A DNA stretch of 64,000 nucleotides from Arcuatula senhousia (Eukaryota > Mollusca > Bivalvia > Mytilida > Mytilidae). The first letter of the stretch is position 1. The number at the start of each line of letters is the position of its first letter. The notes beneath the pieces are model-generated. The model was not told where the DNA came from and did not search any database. It saw nothing but the letters and a program-made list of their open reading frames with translations. The position numbers and the translations under genes are program-made. Below, in pieces: positions 22,230 to 35,159 of the stretch. The stretch spans positions 3,877,001 through 3,941,000 of the forward strand of contig OZ020305.1 in NCBI GenBank assembly GCA_963971305.1. Direction: 5' to 3'.

Positions 22230-23430
22230 GTTACTGATTATGAAAAATTAATGTAGATATGTTGGTTTTTCCTTCTTTTAAAATATGTTTGTGATGTCAT
22301 GAAATTTTTAATGGAGTAAATTAAGGTGCAGTCACATGAGGTAGGAAAATCACGGCGAAAATATGTTTCATTTATATTTTATCGTTGATTTTTATCCACC
22401 CACATTATAATTTTACATGTTCAAAATTTATTTTATTTTTGCTAAATATATCGTTCTATTTTGTTTTTGTTTTTGTAATTTATCAAAATTATTTGTGAAA
22501 TTTGTTTTACTCAATTATTATTGCACTTTTAACAATTTGTATATATTTTGTAAAAAAGACAAAACAACAAATTTGGAAATTAAACTTTAAACTTTAAATA
22601 TAGTTCTAAAATTACAAGAATAAATGTCAATACAAAATATGTATAAAAATAACTTTCATGATTTTCAATTAGTTACAATTTTAAAATTATTAAAATCGAA
22701 TATAGATTTTTTTCTTTTTTTCTTCTTTTAACAGAAAAATATATAATCACCTTTTTACCTTTTATACAGCAGAGTCTAGATTTTAATCATTCAAAATTAT
22801 ATTCTTTTAATTTCACTTTTTAATGGTTTTACCTGCATCCTGAAAACTAATTTAACTTTTTTAAATGGATGCAAAATAGTAGAAAAATCTGTCGCCCTTA
22901 AACCTGCTGAAACATGAAAGAAAAACCACTGAGGCTTACGGTGAGAAAATAGTCTTGGTATATGATCACTCGATCATGTCTTGTCAGATTGTCATTTGCA
23001 TATTAACACATTAATGATTCATTTTACTTCATACATTACATCTAAAATGCAGATTTTTAATTTTGAAAAACATTCTTACTCTATATCATAAAATAAGGAA
23101 ATGATGCGATTTGTTGATTTTGTGCAATGAAATAGAACTAATTCTGAGATTTTGTTGAATTTCGAACTTGTCATTTTAGAAGGATTTATGAACAGGAAAT
23201 ACGTAGGAATATAAAAAATATAACACCGTCTACAAGCAGAAATGATTTTTGTGTATTGAATATATACATCACTTAATTGTAGATTGGACTAATTCAAATT
23301 TCAGAGATTTATTCTCATTCACTTTACAATGCAAAGGAATTAATTTTAATAGTATTTCATGGATAATAGATGTGTCACATACAACTAGCCAAGGAAAAAG
23401 AAAAGCAATTGGAGAAGAGACAATAAATAT
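22230..23430. other. No gene seen
   Basis: A+T-rich. A frame at 23249-23434 (DLFSFTLQCKG...ISWIIDVSHTTSQGKRK) could be exonic after a TTTCAG at about 23302, but there is no support beyond composition. Confidence 0.45.
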
Positions 23431-23434
23431 CTAA

Positions 23435-23770
23435 TTAAAATGGTCCACTGCGTTTTTAATTGTCACAGATATTCTAAGGGGATATTTATTAAGACAAAAA
23501 CTCCGAGGAAGTGCCAGATCATCACTCTCTAGACTGAAGATAGGACCGGAAACTGCTGTACCGGATGTTCATTCTGATCACCATGGAAACAACTTGGAAG
23601 ACGCTAGTTTTGTCTTTGGTTATCTAGCTGTATGATTGGAGTTGATAGATTATAAAGCTAGGTTACCAAAGGCAAAAATGGTAGTTCAGTTCTGCACCAC
23701 CATAGACATTAAAGTCACAACTCCAGGAGAGCTAATGCATGGAGGATTACAGCCGTCTTGGTTTTCTTAA
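23435..23770 (+). pseudogene. Unrecognised 112-codon frame with one internal TGA
   Basis: One frame runs from just after TAA 23432-23434 to TAA 23768-23770 with a single TGA at 23633-23635. It reads DILRGYLLRQKLRGSARSSL, RLKIGPETAVPDVHSDHHGN and LEDASFVFGYLAV, then the TGA, then LELIDYKARLPKAKMVVQFC and IKVTTPGELMHGGLQPSWFS. The same frame is open and protein-like on both sides of the TGA, in DNA richer in G+C than its flanks. A possible acceptor (GTCACAG) ends at 23468. There is no ATG at the front. It may be a decayed exon, a retroelement polyprotein remnant or a recently broken gene. I do not recognise a domain. Confidence 0.35.
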
Positions 23771-23779
23771 AGATCTATT

Positions 23780-25640
23780 TTGGTAAGGGGTTTCTTATGT
23801 CTTTCTTTTTGGTTGGCAATAATCTTTTTTAGTGGTGAGTGTTTGGGTCGTTAAAGGTCTTTCGTGATTTTAAATATGTCCTCTATGAAGGTCGCTTTTA
23901 TATCCTTGTTAGTTTTCTCATTTTAAGCTAATTTGGAGTTTTTTTTCAAAACGGTAGAGTGGTTTCGTTTGCCTAAACATTTTCGTTTTGTCTTTTTTTT
24001 ATTTTTGGAAAAGTTTACTTGTTACCTTGTTCGCTTGTTTAAGTATTTCTGTGTTACCTTGCTTCTTACGGACTTTTTCTTTCTTCTTTGGTTATTGTTT
24101 ATGAACCTGCTATCTTCTGGATCCTAGATCTTGCTAATCGACATTTGTATTTATAAGTCAATTGATCGATTTGCCTGACCTATAATCAGCTACCAGAAGT
24201 ATTCATGAACAGTAGATTTGTTTTTCATTCTCTGCTTTACTTGTAACTCTCGTGTCGATGATATAATCTTAAGTTGAAACAAAATGGATTGAAATCCTGA
24301 CCATCTAACTTAGATGCTGTTTTCGTGTATTCATTTGGTTTGGTGTCTATATAAAAAAAAAATGTTTCAGACAATTATTTTTTTATTTTTTTCAAAAATA
24401 TGCTCAGCTGCACATTTTGTGGTTTGTCTCCATTCAATGTATGTTTTCTTAGAATGAACCGGGCACTGACATCGTCCAATACTTCACTCTGTACTTTAAT
24501 TGGTTTGACTTATTAAGTGAGTCTTTTTTGGCCATGGTAACACATTTTGTCGCATGGAACTTTTTCTTGTTCTGAAAATAGTTAGTATTTGTTACATCAT
24601 TAAAATATATGTCTTTTCTTGTTTGTTTTTTATCTCTTTACGGTTTTGGTATTTTAAAATGTTATCTAACTCCCCGGGGTTAGCATACAAAGCATGCCTA
24701 AACAACTGCCTGATAGATAGAATTTTCTTTATGGATGGTTTTTAAAGTTGTCTTTATACTATGATTGCGTCTGTCATTTTTTAATCAAGTTTTAGGTTTG
24801 TTTTTTACTTTGGGGGGGGAGAGTGGTCACAGAACAGAAACATATGCATTAGTCAATACCAATATGCGTGTCAACACTTGGTTAGTTACCTTTTGTTGTT
24901 TTTTATTTGATTGATTCCATTATTTGCGATTTCCCGTTCTAGCGTCATTTTGCATACTAACTCTAATTTATTCTAGACCATCAAAAAGTTTCAATGGGGC
25001 ATTCGAATAACCATAATCTGAAAAAAAACACAAAGCAAAATCAGTTGCCGATAAAGACAACAAACAAAACGCAAAACATACCGATACACACATTACAATA
25101 TAAACTGTAGCCAGCAACGCAAACGTTGGAATGAATGTCCTTAACTTGTACTAGGAGATTAAAAGTTTTTTTTGCAAAAAAGTCCACATTTACCCAAGAT
25201 ATGAAACAGAGACATGTTGAGAGAAGCTATCGGATTGTTCTAGTTTGCATCGTATAAGTTAGACTCCACAAAGATGATCTTCTGTTGAACTACACTGATC
25301 TTACATATTTCTTACTAATTTATTGAAAACGCTATGTCCACTTAATGGTTCCAACAAAGACTTGGATGCCACCAAGTGATTACCATGGGGTAAAATAAGG
25401 TAACCTTGAATTGTCATCTTGCATGTCCATCCCTCATCATCGAGTTGCGTCGGAACTCTTGTACACTACGGGCTGTGTCCCTCATTCATGTTCATTTTAG
25501 CACCCTTTTCATGCTAATTTCCCAGTTAAAGCAGAATCTGTGTAGCTCGGGAGTGAAGCAATAACTAACTTATCAGCCTAGATATTGGTGTTTCACTCAT
25601 AATTTTAGGCTTAGTATTGAATCTTATGTATTACATGCAT
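23780..25640. other. No gene seen
   Basis: T-rich on the + strand from 23780 to 24130, where a Phe-rich ORF is judged chance. The rest has short ORFs only. Near 25500 a family D-like stretch (TTCATGTTCATTTTAGCACC) occurs. A G-run sits at 24813-24820. Confidence 0.5.
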
Positions 25641-25664
25641 ATCTTGAATCTAGGTCAAATGCCA

Positions 25665-25800
25665 GGCGGCGAGCAAAGACTAATGGTCATATTAAAGGCT
25701 GATGTCTGTCTTCGTCTGTGTTTTTTTTCAATTGTCGCTTGTTGATGTATGTTAAGTCGCGTACACTTCTTCCTAATTTTATTATGGCTACATTTTAACT
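25665..25800 (-). repeat. Dispersed repeat family A, diverged inverted copy
   Basis: GGCGGCGAGCAAAGACTAAT, CAATTGTCGCTTG and AAGTCGCGTACACTTCTTCC match the inverted form of family A. The C-terminal half of the minus-strand ORF at 25655-26002 is translation of this repeat. Confidence 0.5.
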
Positions 25801-25809
25801 GTAAGACAC

Positions 25810-27500
25810 ACAATAAGAAGGAGTTCTCTTCGTTGGTATCTGACTTTTTGTGAGAGATCAATTGGCTTTCCATGTTGATTTGTTCTACCTTCGATTGGTT
25901 TGGATTAGAAGTTTTGAGAAATCGAATTTTACCCTTGTCCGTCCGTACGTCCGTAACACTTTGGTTAAGGTCTTGGTTAAGATCCATTGATTCTATTGGC
26001 ATTTTTCAATCTCTGGTGAGTAGGGACATTGGTCAGTGACCTGAATTAAGTTATGTATATCGACTCTCCCTTCATGATAAAAAAGGCTATCCACAAGTCG
26101 AACCAAATGAACTAAGTCGAAAATGGCCTGAAAGCTGTATTTTTCTTTCTGTACGATTCTTTTTATTGGCACTTTTGTACTGAGCGAACAATATACTGTA
26201 CAGTAAATTTTGTCATAATCATTTCAATACATGTATAAACAATAATTTTCACAAGAATCAAGAACAATCTGCTTTCAACCAAAGGAACTTCAATGCTCCT
26301 AAGATTGTGTTTTATAGTTTTAAAGTCGTAATATATGGTTTTAGAACGGGTTTTAGACCGACACATTCCTAAACATGATTTCCTTCAAATTTGTAATTTG
26401 TCTTTGTAGATTAAAATCAATGTTAAGACTTTTATTCAGGACAAATAAAACAAATGTGTTCGTACTTCCTTTAACCTGAATTATGTTTCGAATTGTCTTA
26501 ATATTCATTGCACTCAAATCATATATAGGCCTTATATCCCAAAATCATATAATAACCCATTTCCTATCAATTATGAGAGAAGGAACTATTTCTTCTATGT
26601 AGAGGTTGGGTTTAAGAAAGGGTCTTTTACTAGTTTCTTTTGTGCAGTGAAGCCCGTTCAATACTGTTTTCACAATTATAGCACATTAACGTCCCTCTGT
26701 TAATGTTTTAATGTGTAGCGTCTGTTTGATATAGAGAAATAAATCAGAGTCGGCTCACTGATCTAAAGAGAAGACCAAGAATTGGTTCTATACGGTTAAC
26801 GTCATGCAATATTTAAGTTCCAATATGGATATAAAACGCATTTAAAGGCTACACAGGGGACGGGTGTGAGTTATGTGTAAGGATAGTTGGGTTTCAGTTC
26901 AAATATCTGTCTCTGATTTGTCAACTAAATTCATTCCATGACATTAAAGAACGAATGCTCAATGCAGAATTTTTGAATTATTTTAACAGTTGTTTAAAAG
27001 ATGAAAGTTGAAATGTTTACTGTCCTTTAAGACATGAGTTGCCACTCTTGATGATTTTGTGCTAAAGTAACAGTACATCAATGTTCCATAGAAAGGGTAG
27101 TATTTGTACATATAATAAAATATTATATGATAAAATAAAAAATGTGCTTAGTACATTTATTTTTCCAATAAATTAAGAAGAAAAAAGTAATGACACGTCT
27201 GAAAAGAAACGCTGTATTAAAATCTTCGAGAGGTTAGTCAAAGAAGAAACAATTTGCCAAAAAAACGTCAATAAATTATACATAGATCTTTCATAACCAA
27301 CTAGATTGCTGATGTCAACTACACATTCCAAACGAAAACGCAAAGAAGTATCACGGGCAATTGTAATGCCGTTAGTTCTTTATGACCAAGACGAACCCAG
27401 TTGACACAAAAAAACATTACGAAAAAAAAACTGTATATAAAAAACAATGCACACAAAAACCACTTACTATCAGGAAGGAGAACTATCGTCGATACAAGTG
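25810..27500. other. No gene seen
   Basis: No recognised coding sequence or repeat. The minus-strand ORFs at 25655-26002 and 26163-26366 look like chance. A weak Penelope-like tail remnant, inverted, follows at about 27520-27600 (GTTCCTGCTCGTTATAA). Confidence 0.45.
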
Positions 27501-27799
27501 ACTTTAGGTCAGAATGCAGGTTTTCCGGAATGTCAAACAGTTCCTGCTCGTTATAATCACGTGTCGGTCAATTCATGTTCCTGGCAATGACATTGTGTTG
27601 TTTAATATACAAACCTGAATCTAAAACTGTAATTACAAATGGGATTTTTGCGATAGCACTTCGTCCGTTTCTCTATTCCATTTTTCCATGAAAATGTGTC
27701 TATCATGTTATGACATAAACAGGCCACATACTTGTATATCTATACTCGCGTGTAATCCGGGGTCGAAGGAACACAATAAATCGCCAAGATACGACTGGA

Positions 27800-28190
27800 T
27801 CTAGAGTATGAGTGAGTGAGTTGGTGTTTTATGCTCTTGCAACGCTATTCTGGTTATCTAAAGACGATGAACATGAAGATGATGATAAAATGAACATGAA
27901 ATGATGATTTAGCCTTTGTAGTGCACTTCTTGGCGGTTCACAAAGTGGTGTTTTACGTGCATGAAGTTTACCACTCTCACTACACATTGACACACTACGG
28001 TCAGCGTTCAGGGTTTCCGTATTAGACCTGACAACCCCCGCGGAGGAGGGCCACCCTATTCTGCCACCTTGGTTTCATACTTGGTTGCTCTGTTCTCCGA
28101 GCACAGACTCGACGTCAGAATCCCATGACCCTTAGTCGCCTCTTACGACAAACATGGCTCTGCTGTGGGCCTATTCAACTGGATCTAAAT
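27800..28190 (+). repeat. Dispersed repeat family D, fullest copy
   Basis: Begins GAGTGAGTGAGTTGGTGTTT and contains TTTTACGTGCATGAAG, ACACTACGGTCAGCG, CTTAGTCGCCTCTTACGACA and GCTCTGCTGTGGGCC. A related copy lies at 31080-31320, and inverted or partial copies at 29850-29950, 35755-35880 and 49565-49660. It is non-coding and comparatively G+C-rich. Confidence 0.6.
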
Positions 28191-28439
28191 TTATATTAAA
28201 AGTCGTTAAACACTTCATTCAACAAGGTCTGAAAATAACATTCTTGCTTGGAAATTTCAAGTGGAAGAATTGTTGTACCTACATCTAACTTCAATATATA
28301 TCAAACTGAGTTTAAAATCTAGGGTTCCTATTTCCTCAGACATAGGTTGATTTTAGTTTTTATTTGGGTACTAGTTTGGGATATTTTGGTTTCATTTATC
28401 TATGTATTCTTAATATTTATATAATGTTTGGGATTTTCA

Positions 28440-28560
28440 ATCTTTTTTTTCGAGACAATTGTGATCTTCAAATTTTTAACCGATATGTCTTCCTTGTTTT
28501 GTCTCTTCTATTGGACATTGAGATTGATCCTCCTGTTATTACCTTTATTTTGGAGAGCGC
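28440..28560 (+). repeat. Family B tail, + orientation
   Basis: GATTGATCCTCCTGTTATTACCTTTATTT matches the family B tail (blocks of up to 20 bases shared with 4435-4525). The 79-codon ORF spanning it is a by-product. Confidence 0.45.
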
Positions 28561-29700
28561 CCCTGGTGACCATTGGTTAACCGAAAAAGCGCGTCAGGCG
28601 TAACTGAAAATTTGTTGTCGGATTCTTTGTTGTATTTTTAATTGTATTATATTCAACCTTTTACCTATAAATATATAATAACTTTTATCAAGCAAGTGCC
28701 TTACAATTGTCTTACGGGATATTTAAGATACGCTACTAAAGAATTATTTCCTTTTAAAATTTTAATTATAGGATTTTTAAAAATGAATTAAAAGTACTTA
28801 AGGGATGGACCAGTTAACTTTATTTGGGTCAGATATATTTTTTATTCTTTTTCATTATTAGCATTAATTTATTACTTTTATTTACACCAGAAATCCTTCT
28901 TCGGAATATTTGTTTCTAATCCTCTGCTGCCAAAATATTTTTCTCCATTAAAAATCATTTTTAAAATATCTTTTTACAACTAGGTCCTCCTTCAAGTTAA
29001 ATGAACTGTCCCTTATCTAAATTTGTAATTTGTCATGAAAGAATCTCGTATCACATACAATCATGATAAGGATGTTTGGAAAGCCTATATCGGTCAGTTA
29101 TTGATGTTTTACAATAATTTTAAAAACCAATCCCTATATCGTGTACAGAACTATTCCAATACTTCTACAACGTGTCTTTTTTGTCCATCCATAATGGAAA
29201 AGAGTATTAAAAAGTAATTAATGATTCAAACTTGGAGTTACAGTTGGAAACATTTCAATGAACTTAGTAGCTTTCAATGGCGATGTTCAATTACCTTGAG
29301 CGTTAAGTCTTTGTATCAGATTTTTCAGGTTTTTGCAGATGTAATTTCTTAAGCAGGTATAGCTCGACGCTAATCTTTGTCAAGAAGCTTAAACATCAAG
29401 ATAAAACAACAGATAGCTTAACTATTGCAAAAAAAATCCCCTTTTCGTTTCCATGAAGAATGCAGATTAAATACGAAATAAAGGTCAACGCTTGAAAAAA
29501 AAATATTTGAAAACATTGATTTATTGCTATCTGTTTGTCGCGACGAACGTCTTTTGCTATTGCTTTTATTCCCCTTCGTGTACGTAAAAGATCCCTTTAA
29601 GGATCACTAAGTAGTGCACCACACAGGCTTAATTTTCCGCCTACCTTACCCACCTTGTCCCTTTCCAGTGGTTTTTCCTTCGTTCCCCACTCCACCTCAT
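28560..29700. other. No gene seen
   Basis: A 60-codon ORF at 29035-29217 is the only ATG frame with mixed composition, and it is not recognised. Otherwise A+T-rich spacer. Confidence 0.5.
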
Positions 29701-29714
29701 TTTCCTCATATAGA

Positions 29715-29850
29715 AAATAATGAGATGTGGAATGAGTGTACGCCCCACAATCAAGCGGCAATTCAGAAAAACCACAAAGGACAACCGCCAGCAGCCTTAA
29801 ACGAAGCCAGTAGGCGCTGCTCGCTGTTCTGCAATTGGCCCATGGTCTAA
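29715..29850 (+). repeat. Dispersed repeat family A
   Basis: GAGATGTGGAATGAGTGTAC, CCCCACAATCAAGCGGCAAT and CCAGCAGCCTTAAACGAAGC in family order. The 78-codon ORF over it is repeat translation. Confidence 0.65.
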
Positions 29851-30597
29851 ATAAATCATCATCATCATTTCATATTCATTTCATCACCCCCTGTACTGTT
29901 TTAGGGCATAAAATACTAACTCGCTCACACTACACTCACAATCACACGAACAGCTATACCAGGGAGGATTATAAATTGAACATGAAATCAGAGTGAAGAA
30001 GACACAAGACCATCAGGGAAACGTGAATAAACGTGTTTGATTGCCAGGCAATATAGCCTACTACAGACGAGCCCAACGGGTACTTCTACTACCGAGAACG
30101 GCAGTGGTGTCATTCTAATGCACGAGGAACGTGATATTTTTCTCCACAAGGTTCACCATTGTGGCTTTTGGTCAGATAAGATTTTGCATATTATGATCTA
30201 TTGAAGCCTCATTGTTCCGGACTAAAAAAGGAACAGAGTCACCTCATTCAATCACCAGTGGTGCACATCCCCGTCGCTCTGTAGGCAAAGTACCCGACTT
30301 TAAATTAAAATACCTGGTACTCTTTAGTTAATCTTACCTACAAGCTTATCTCTGCTGCAGGCCTTTTAACCACCCACACTGGATTCTTTAATGAAATAGC
30401 GTGTCAACATTCATGACATTCTAAAAGAAGAACAAATTGAAATTGAAGACCAACGTTAAGTTTAGTGCCATTATTAAAATGCAAGGAACCAACAACAAAA
30501 AAATGACAAAATATTTTTAACAAGAAATAAAAAAAAAACATTGTAATATATAAAAGGAAGAGGCAAGACATCCATATTTCAGAAGTAAAAAAAGCAA

Positions 30598-30773
30598 GCT
30601 GGATTTGAATTATATGCATCTTATTTAGACCATGGGCCAATTGCATAACCGCGAGCAGTGCCAAATGGCCTCGTTGAAGGCTGCTGGCGGTTGTCCATTG
30701 TGGTTTTTCTAAATTGCCGTTTAATTGTGGGCTGTGTCGCGTACACTTATTCCACATCTCTTTATTTTCTATT
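30598..30773 (-). repeat. Dispersed repeat family A, near-identical twin of 41549-41725
   Basis: The 176 bp match 41549-41725 with two visible differences (GCATAACC against GCAGAACC, and one A in an A-run). Sequences on both sides differ, which fixes the copy limits: GCTGGATTTGAATTATATGC at one end and CTTTATTTTCTATT at the other. Confidence 0.75.
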
Positions 30774-31079
30774 ACAACCCTGGCCTTACAAACATGTGCC
30801 ATTCACATACTAAAATACAGCAACTAAGGTTGTTTTATCTTTAGTAATTTGGGTATCGGAAATTGTCGGTTATTCACTTTATCAATCTAAAATGATCTGA
30901 TGAACCTTTTATAAAAATGAAAGTACATGAACATGTTTCCATATTTGGATAGTTGAAATCTTCGGACCCCAAATAATTCGAACAACTTTTTACACGAGCA
31001 TGACATGATGGAATGGGAAACACAAGACCAACAATTTATTTGAGGTAAAATGTGGATAGGGGCGGCAAATTTAGCACAT

Positions 31080-31320
31080 TTGGCTCATTATTTGGGAGTC
31101 CTAAAAAGGGTTCTTTTACGTGCATGAAGTGTGGCACTCTAAATATACGTTAGTCTACTATGGTCAACGGCTCAGACTTTCTATGATATGACGTGACACG
31201 TCCAATGCACAAAGAAGACCTCTAACATTTTTTTAATCGCTCTGTCTGTGGGCCGAACATTTTCCCGACGTAAAAAATCCCAAGATCTTTAGTCACCTCT
31301 TAGTCCTAATACAGGACGTC
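31080..31320 (+). repeat. Dispersed repeat family D, diverged copy
   Basis: TTTTACGTGCATGAAGTGTG, CTACTATGGTCAACGG and CTTTAGTCACCTCTTAGTCC parallel the family D copy at 27800-28190. Confidence 0.5.
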
Positions 31321-32099
31321 TATTGAAAAAAGACAAGAAAACCCCCTTTGAATGCAGTACTAAGGCGTCCTCATTGACTGCATGCAAGTTGGTAGATATA
31401 ACTCTTCATGTCTTTTTTTAAAGATATTTTATTAAGGCCATTTGAATCTTTTTTAAATTCTTATGACTTTTTTTTATTTGTGAATGTATTTATATTTTGA
31501 TAAATAATTAAAGCAAAAAAATAGTTTAAACTATGCAGAACAAATATCTAGTGGGACGTGAAAATCCGACAAAAATAAGTCTAGCAAAACTATAAATAAA
31601 TTATAAAGAATTTCATTTTATTATTCTCGGTTGAATGAGCAGTTTGACTTTCGTTAACCTTATATGACCCATGAGACATCACGTTCAAGACAGTTTTTGT
31701 TGTTACATGCTTTTTAACTTTTCCTTTTAGAATAAGCAAGCTTTGTCTTACAAGAATTAATTATATAAACTATGTGTAATTGTTTTTTCTAATATTAAGA
31801 AAAACTGAGCCGCAGGATCAAAATAAATACCCCATTCCCTTAAATATCATCAGGACAAAATTTTAAAATCTGAAATGTGTCACAAAGATTTGTGAAAGTT
31901 TCATGAAAAATAAGAGGAGTTTGGGAAAAGAGTTACGTCACCCGAGGTGTAACAGAAAGACAAACATTTCTATCCTGAACTCCATTTTTCAAAGCGGAAT
32001 GTCAAAAAAATCCTAGTACGTTATTCAATAAGCTTTTCATAATTTATGTTGAAATAAAGGATAGCTCCGTCTCTAGTTAGTATAGGGACCGACAATTTA

Positions 32100-32345
32100 T
32101 TATACCCCCGCTTCGAAGAGGTATACTGGTTTACCTCTGTCCTTCCGTCCGTCCCCTACATAACTTTTGTAACAGTTTTCTTAGCAACTACATATCACAG
32201 TGACTTGAAATTTGGTATATGGCTTCAGGTCTATTTTTGCAGGTTTCGAAATAATGTCTGTATAATATCTACTTCCTTTTCGCCGACATGGGTCATTTTG
32301 GGGGTAGCGGGGTATACTGAGTGAGCAGTAGCTCACAGATTCCTT
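32100..32345 (+). repeat. Dispersed repeat with CCCCCGCTTCGAAGAGGTAT start
   Basis: A typical molluscan-looking repeat (by recall): TATACCCCCGCTTC, GTCCTTCCGTCCGTCC, TGACTTGAAATTTGGTATAT, ending GCGGGGTATACTGAGTGAGC. The TATACCCC / GGGGTATA ends are inverted. No ORF. Confidence 0.45.
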
Positions 32346-32441
32346 GTTTTAATTGACCATATTTCCTAAAAAATATTCTGAACCGGATTTGTTACGAGAT
32401 AAATATTCTTGCACCTGAGGTCCAGAGAAAAAAACAATTAT

Positions 32442-33041
32442 AATTACAAATACCAAAACGCGGGTATAAACGGTTAATTTGGATATGCTATATATCGATA
32501 TTTCAAGGAGTAACCTCTCATCAGTAGCATTCAAACCAAAACATTGGAAGGTCAAAATACAAAACAGTTGAAAATGAAAAGTACTCAAAACCAAAACGTT
32601 CGAACAAGGAAGCCAAATCCAGCACCGAGGATATCGACCATGTGCATTACAAGGAAAGAAACCTGGTGTTTTCATCAATTTTGAATTTAACAATCGGAAA
32701 TTTAAGCGACAATATATTAGAAATTTTATGGTAATTCGTGTCAGACAAGTCTGACTACCAGGCTTGTGATTACCCTCGGGGACCTCTGGTCCACCAGCAG
32801 CGGTTATCGCCCAGTGGTTTCAAAATTACAAATACCAAAACGCGGGTATAAACGGTTAATTTGGATATGCTATATATCGATATTTCAAGGAGTAACCTCT
32901 CATCAGTAGCATTCAAACCAAAACATTGGAAGGTCAAAATACAAAACAGTTGAAAATGAAAAGTACTCAAAACCAAAACGTTCGAACAAGGAAGCCAAAT
33001 CCAGCACCGAGGATATCGACCATGTGCATTACAAGGAAAGA
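32442..33041. repeat. Pair of about 217-bp direct repeats, identical by eye
   Basis: 32442-32658 and 32824-33040 match base for base as far as I can see, offset 382, separated by 165 bp. Both contain AAATACCAAAACGCGGGTAT, ATTTCAAGGAGTAACCTCTC, AAACCAAAACATTGGAAGGT and GCACCGAGGATATCGACCAT. Diverged relatives occur at 7370-7460 and 49880-50030, so the unit is a dispersed repeat family; here it is duplicated locally. The two minus-strand ORFs across it share the same translated segment and are not genes. Confidence 0.8.
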
Positions 33042-33369
33042 TAAAGAAGGATTCTTGCCATATAAAATAATGTTGTTAATGAAAAGTATATGTTTTGTGT
33101 AATAAAATAAATATTTATTTCGCACCAAAAAAAATCCCGATACGATAACTAAAATGCCCAATCAGGTAAAATGGTCGATCCCTTAGAAAATGTTTTAAAT
33201 TCTATTAAAAACAATTAAGTTTAATGAACAGGAATACAAAAAAAGTTCTTTGCAACCATTTCAAATCGTCTAAATTGCGTTGTTTGCTATACTATTGAAA
33301 TAAGCTTTTTATCAAAATCTTTCTGATTGGATCTAAATGAAAACTGAATGAAATTGCTGGATGTAAGGT

Positions 33370-33530
33370 TTTATGACTAGAGTTCGCGTTGTTGATTTCC
33401 GTTAGGTTGATCTTGTGTTTTGTTTTTTTTTCTTCGTGCTGTTCTTGTACGTGTTTACAGGTTTTGTCGTTGCCCTTTCGGACTTTTGACAATCGAATGC
33501 CCCATTGGTGCCTCTTTGCTTCGTCCATCC
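33370..33530 (+). repeat. Penelope-like 3' tail without a body
   Basis: TTCGCGTTGTTGATTTCCGT, GTTTTGTCGTTGCCCTTTCG and GAATGCCCCATTGGTGCCTC are tail blocks of the Penelope-like copies. No reverse transcriptase precedes it. Confidence 0.6.
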
Positions 33531-33619
33531 GCCATTTACAATACAGACCATGTCTTCGAATAAAATGAGAAGCGACTAGTGAAAAGATCAACGAACCAGC
33601 AAGCAACTGAATACCTGGT

Positions 33620-35140
33620 TAGTTTAGTGAACAACATAGGTTGGGCTATGATAACTAGCAATAAGGATACATTTTTCAAATTGAAATAATTTTTAACCAA
33701 CATGACCAAAGAATAAAACTTTAAAACTTTTCCACAAATAAAGCTACCATTGTACGTAGTTGATTACATTTTTGCTTAAAAATTGCTAACAATGGTCTAA
33801 TTTTTGTTATCTTCTATGGGACAAAAGCTTAGCATATTAACTTTTCCAAAAGAATAGCTTTCCTGTCAATTCCTTAATTAGATACATGCATTTGATTTAC
33901 ATGCATACAAATGTTATATCAGTAATTTAACACCAAAAATAAACAGTTTATCGCAATATTCTGAAAATACGATTTTTAGGAAAATATGACATTTAGACTT
34001 TACTATACGGGCGACATAGTAAACGATAAACTGACTGTTAAAATGGGGGCTCTTAATCTCGGCCGGCTGATTATTTTGTTATATATAAATCATAGTCCTA
34101 CAGCTTACATTTAAAATTCTCCAGAAAATAAAAAGGGATATTTAATTGTGAAACGCTTCTGAATTTGACTGTTGGGATAAATTGCTGGATTTTAGGTTTC
34201 CTGGAATTGTGTTAGCTTTCATTGGTAATCCGGCATTATGATTTGTATTGTCTCATCCTAACGCTGGAATATACCAAAGAAAGACACAGGAAAGTTCACC
34301 GATGTCCGGTTGAAAAGTATCACTGTTCAATGTTTAAACCTGCCTATTACAGAGACGTTCGTCGATGCTAAGGGTATCAGTTAACAGAAATAATTGTCCA
34401 AAAACTTGTATGGAAAAAAAGCATCAATGTCTAGTAGATACGGTAAGTTAATATATACATTCTAATTTGAAATGGCAGTATGTACATTTGCATATTTTGT
34501 GTAGTTCACGCATTTAAGGTATCCGTAGTTTGTGGTAAAAATGGCTTAAACCTTTAAAAACGTCTTCACATTGAGCTTGTTTCCTCAAGCCATTTTTCTA
34601 AGGGCCTTATCTTAACTTGACGGAAGTTTGGGGACTGTCCAAAACTCTTTGGTAATCCAGCTTTATGGTGGCAATTGACGACCATATTGTGGCGATTGCC
34701 ACAGAGATTGTAAGCAAACAACCATAGAACTTTATTTTGTGGATTTCGCAGTCTCATGCAAAACATATTAACTGGTAATTATTTAGGGTTCTCAATGGCG
34801 AATTTACTTCTTCATTTTGACAACAATTGCTAGTTCTATTGTAATACTCAAATATCAGCCGCAGAGCAAGACATAGTATTGAACTTAATCCTTGCCCGGT
34901 TAATACTTACTGAACATATTCATTTATTTTCGTTAGTATTAATTTCCGTACTTACCGTAAAAAACATTTTGTTGAATTTTAAATCTATAATTTCGTGGTT
35001 TGCATGCATATATTCTTAAAGAAAAGGTTTTTTGAAGATTTTGTTTTCGTTGATGACTGGTATCTACCTACGAAAATCACGAAAATTAGTACCCCACGAA
35101 TAATGACAAAACCACAGTAGCTGGACCCTCGGGATTTTTT
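33620..35140. other. No gene seen
   Basis: No recognised coding sequence. The minus-strand ORF 34566-34766 is not recognised. Near 34990-35115, short TTTCGTGG and CCACGAAT blocks form a loose inverted repeat. Confidence 0.5.
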
Positions 35141-35159
35141 GTTGTCTGTTTAAAAGAAG

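Noticed and set aside
23450..23510. Frame starting MVHCVFNCHRYSKG, reminiscent of a THAP zinc finger start
   Set aside because: Stops after about 30 codons and lacks the rest of the domain; the alternative frame across the region is longer.
25655..26002. 115-codon minus-strand ORF
   Set aside because: C-terminal third is family A repeat; the remainder has no recognised domain and no splice support.
29614..29850. 78-codon + ORF rich in proline
   Set aside because: Second half is family A repeat; the first half is low-complexity CT-rich sequence.
30404..30802. 132-codon minus-strand ORF
   Set aside because: Its N-terminal part is the family A copy; the rest is Phe/Leu-rich chance sequence.
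32349..32976. Two minus-strand ORFs sharing an identical internal segment
   Set aside because: The shared segment is the 217-bp duplicated repeat; no protein features.
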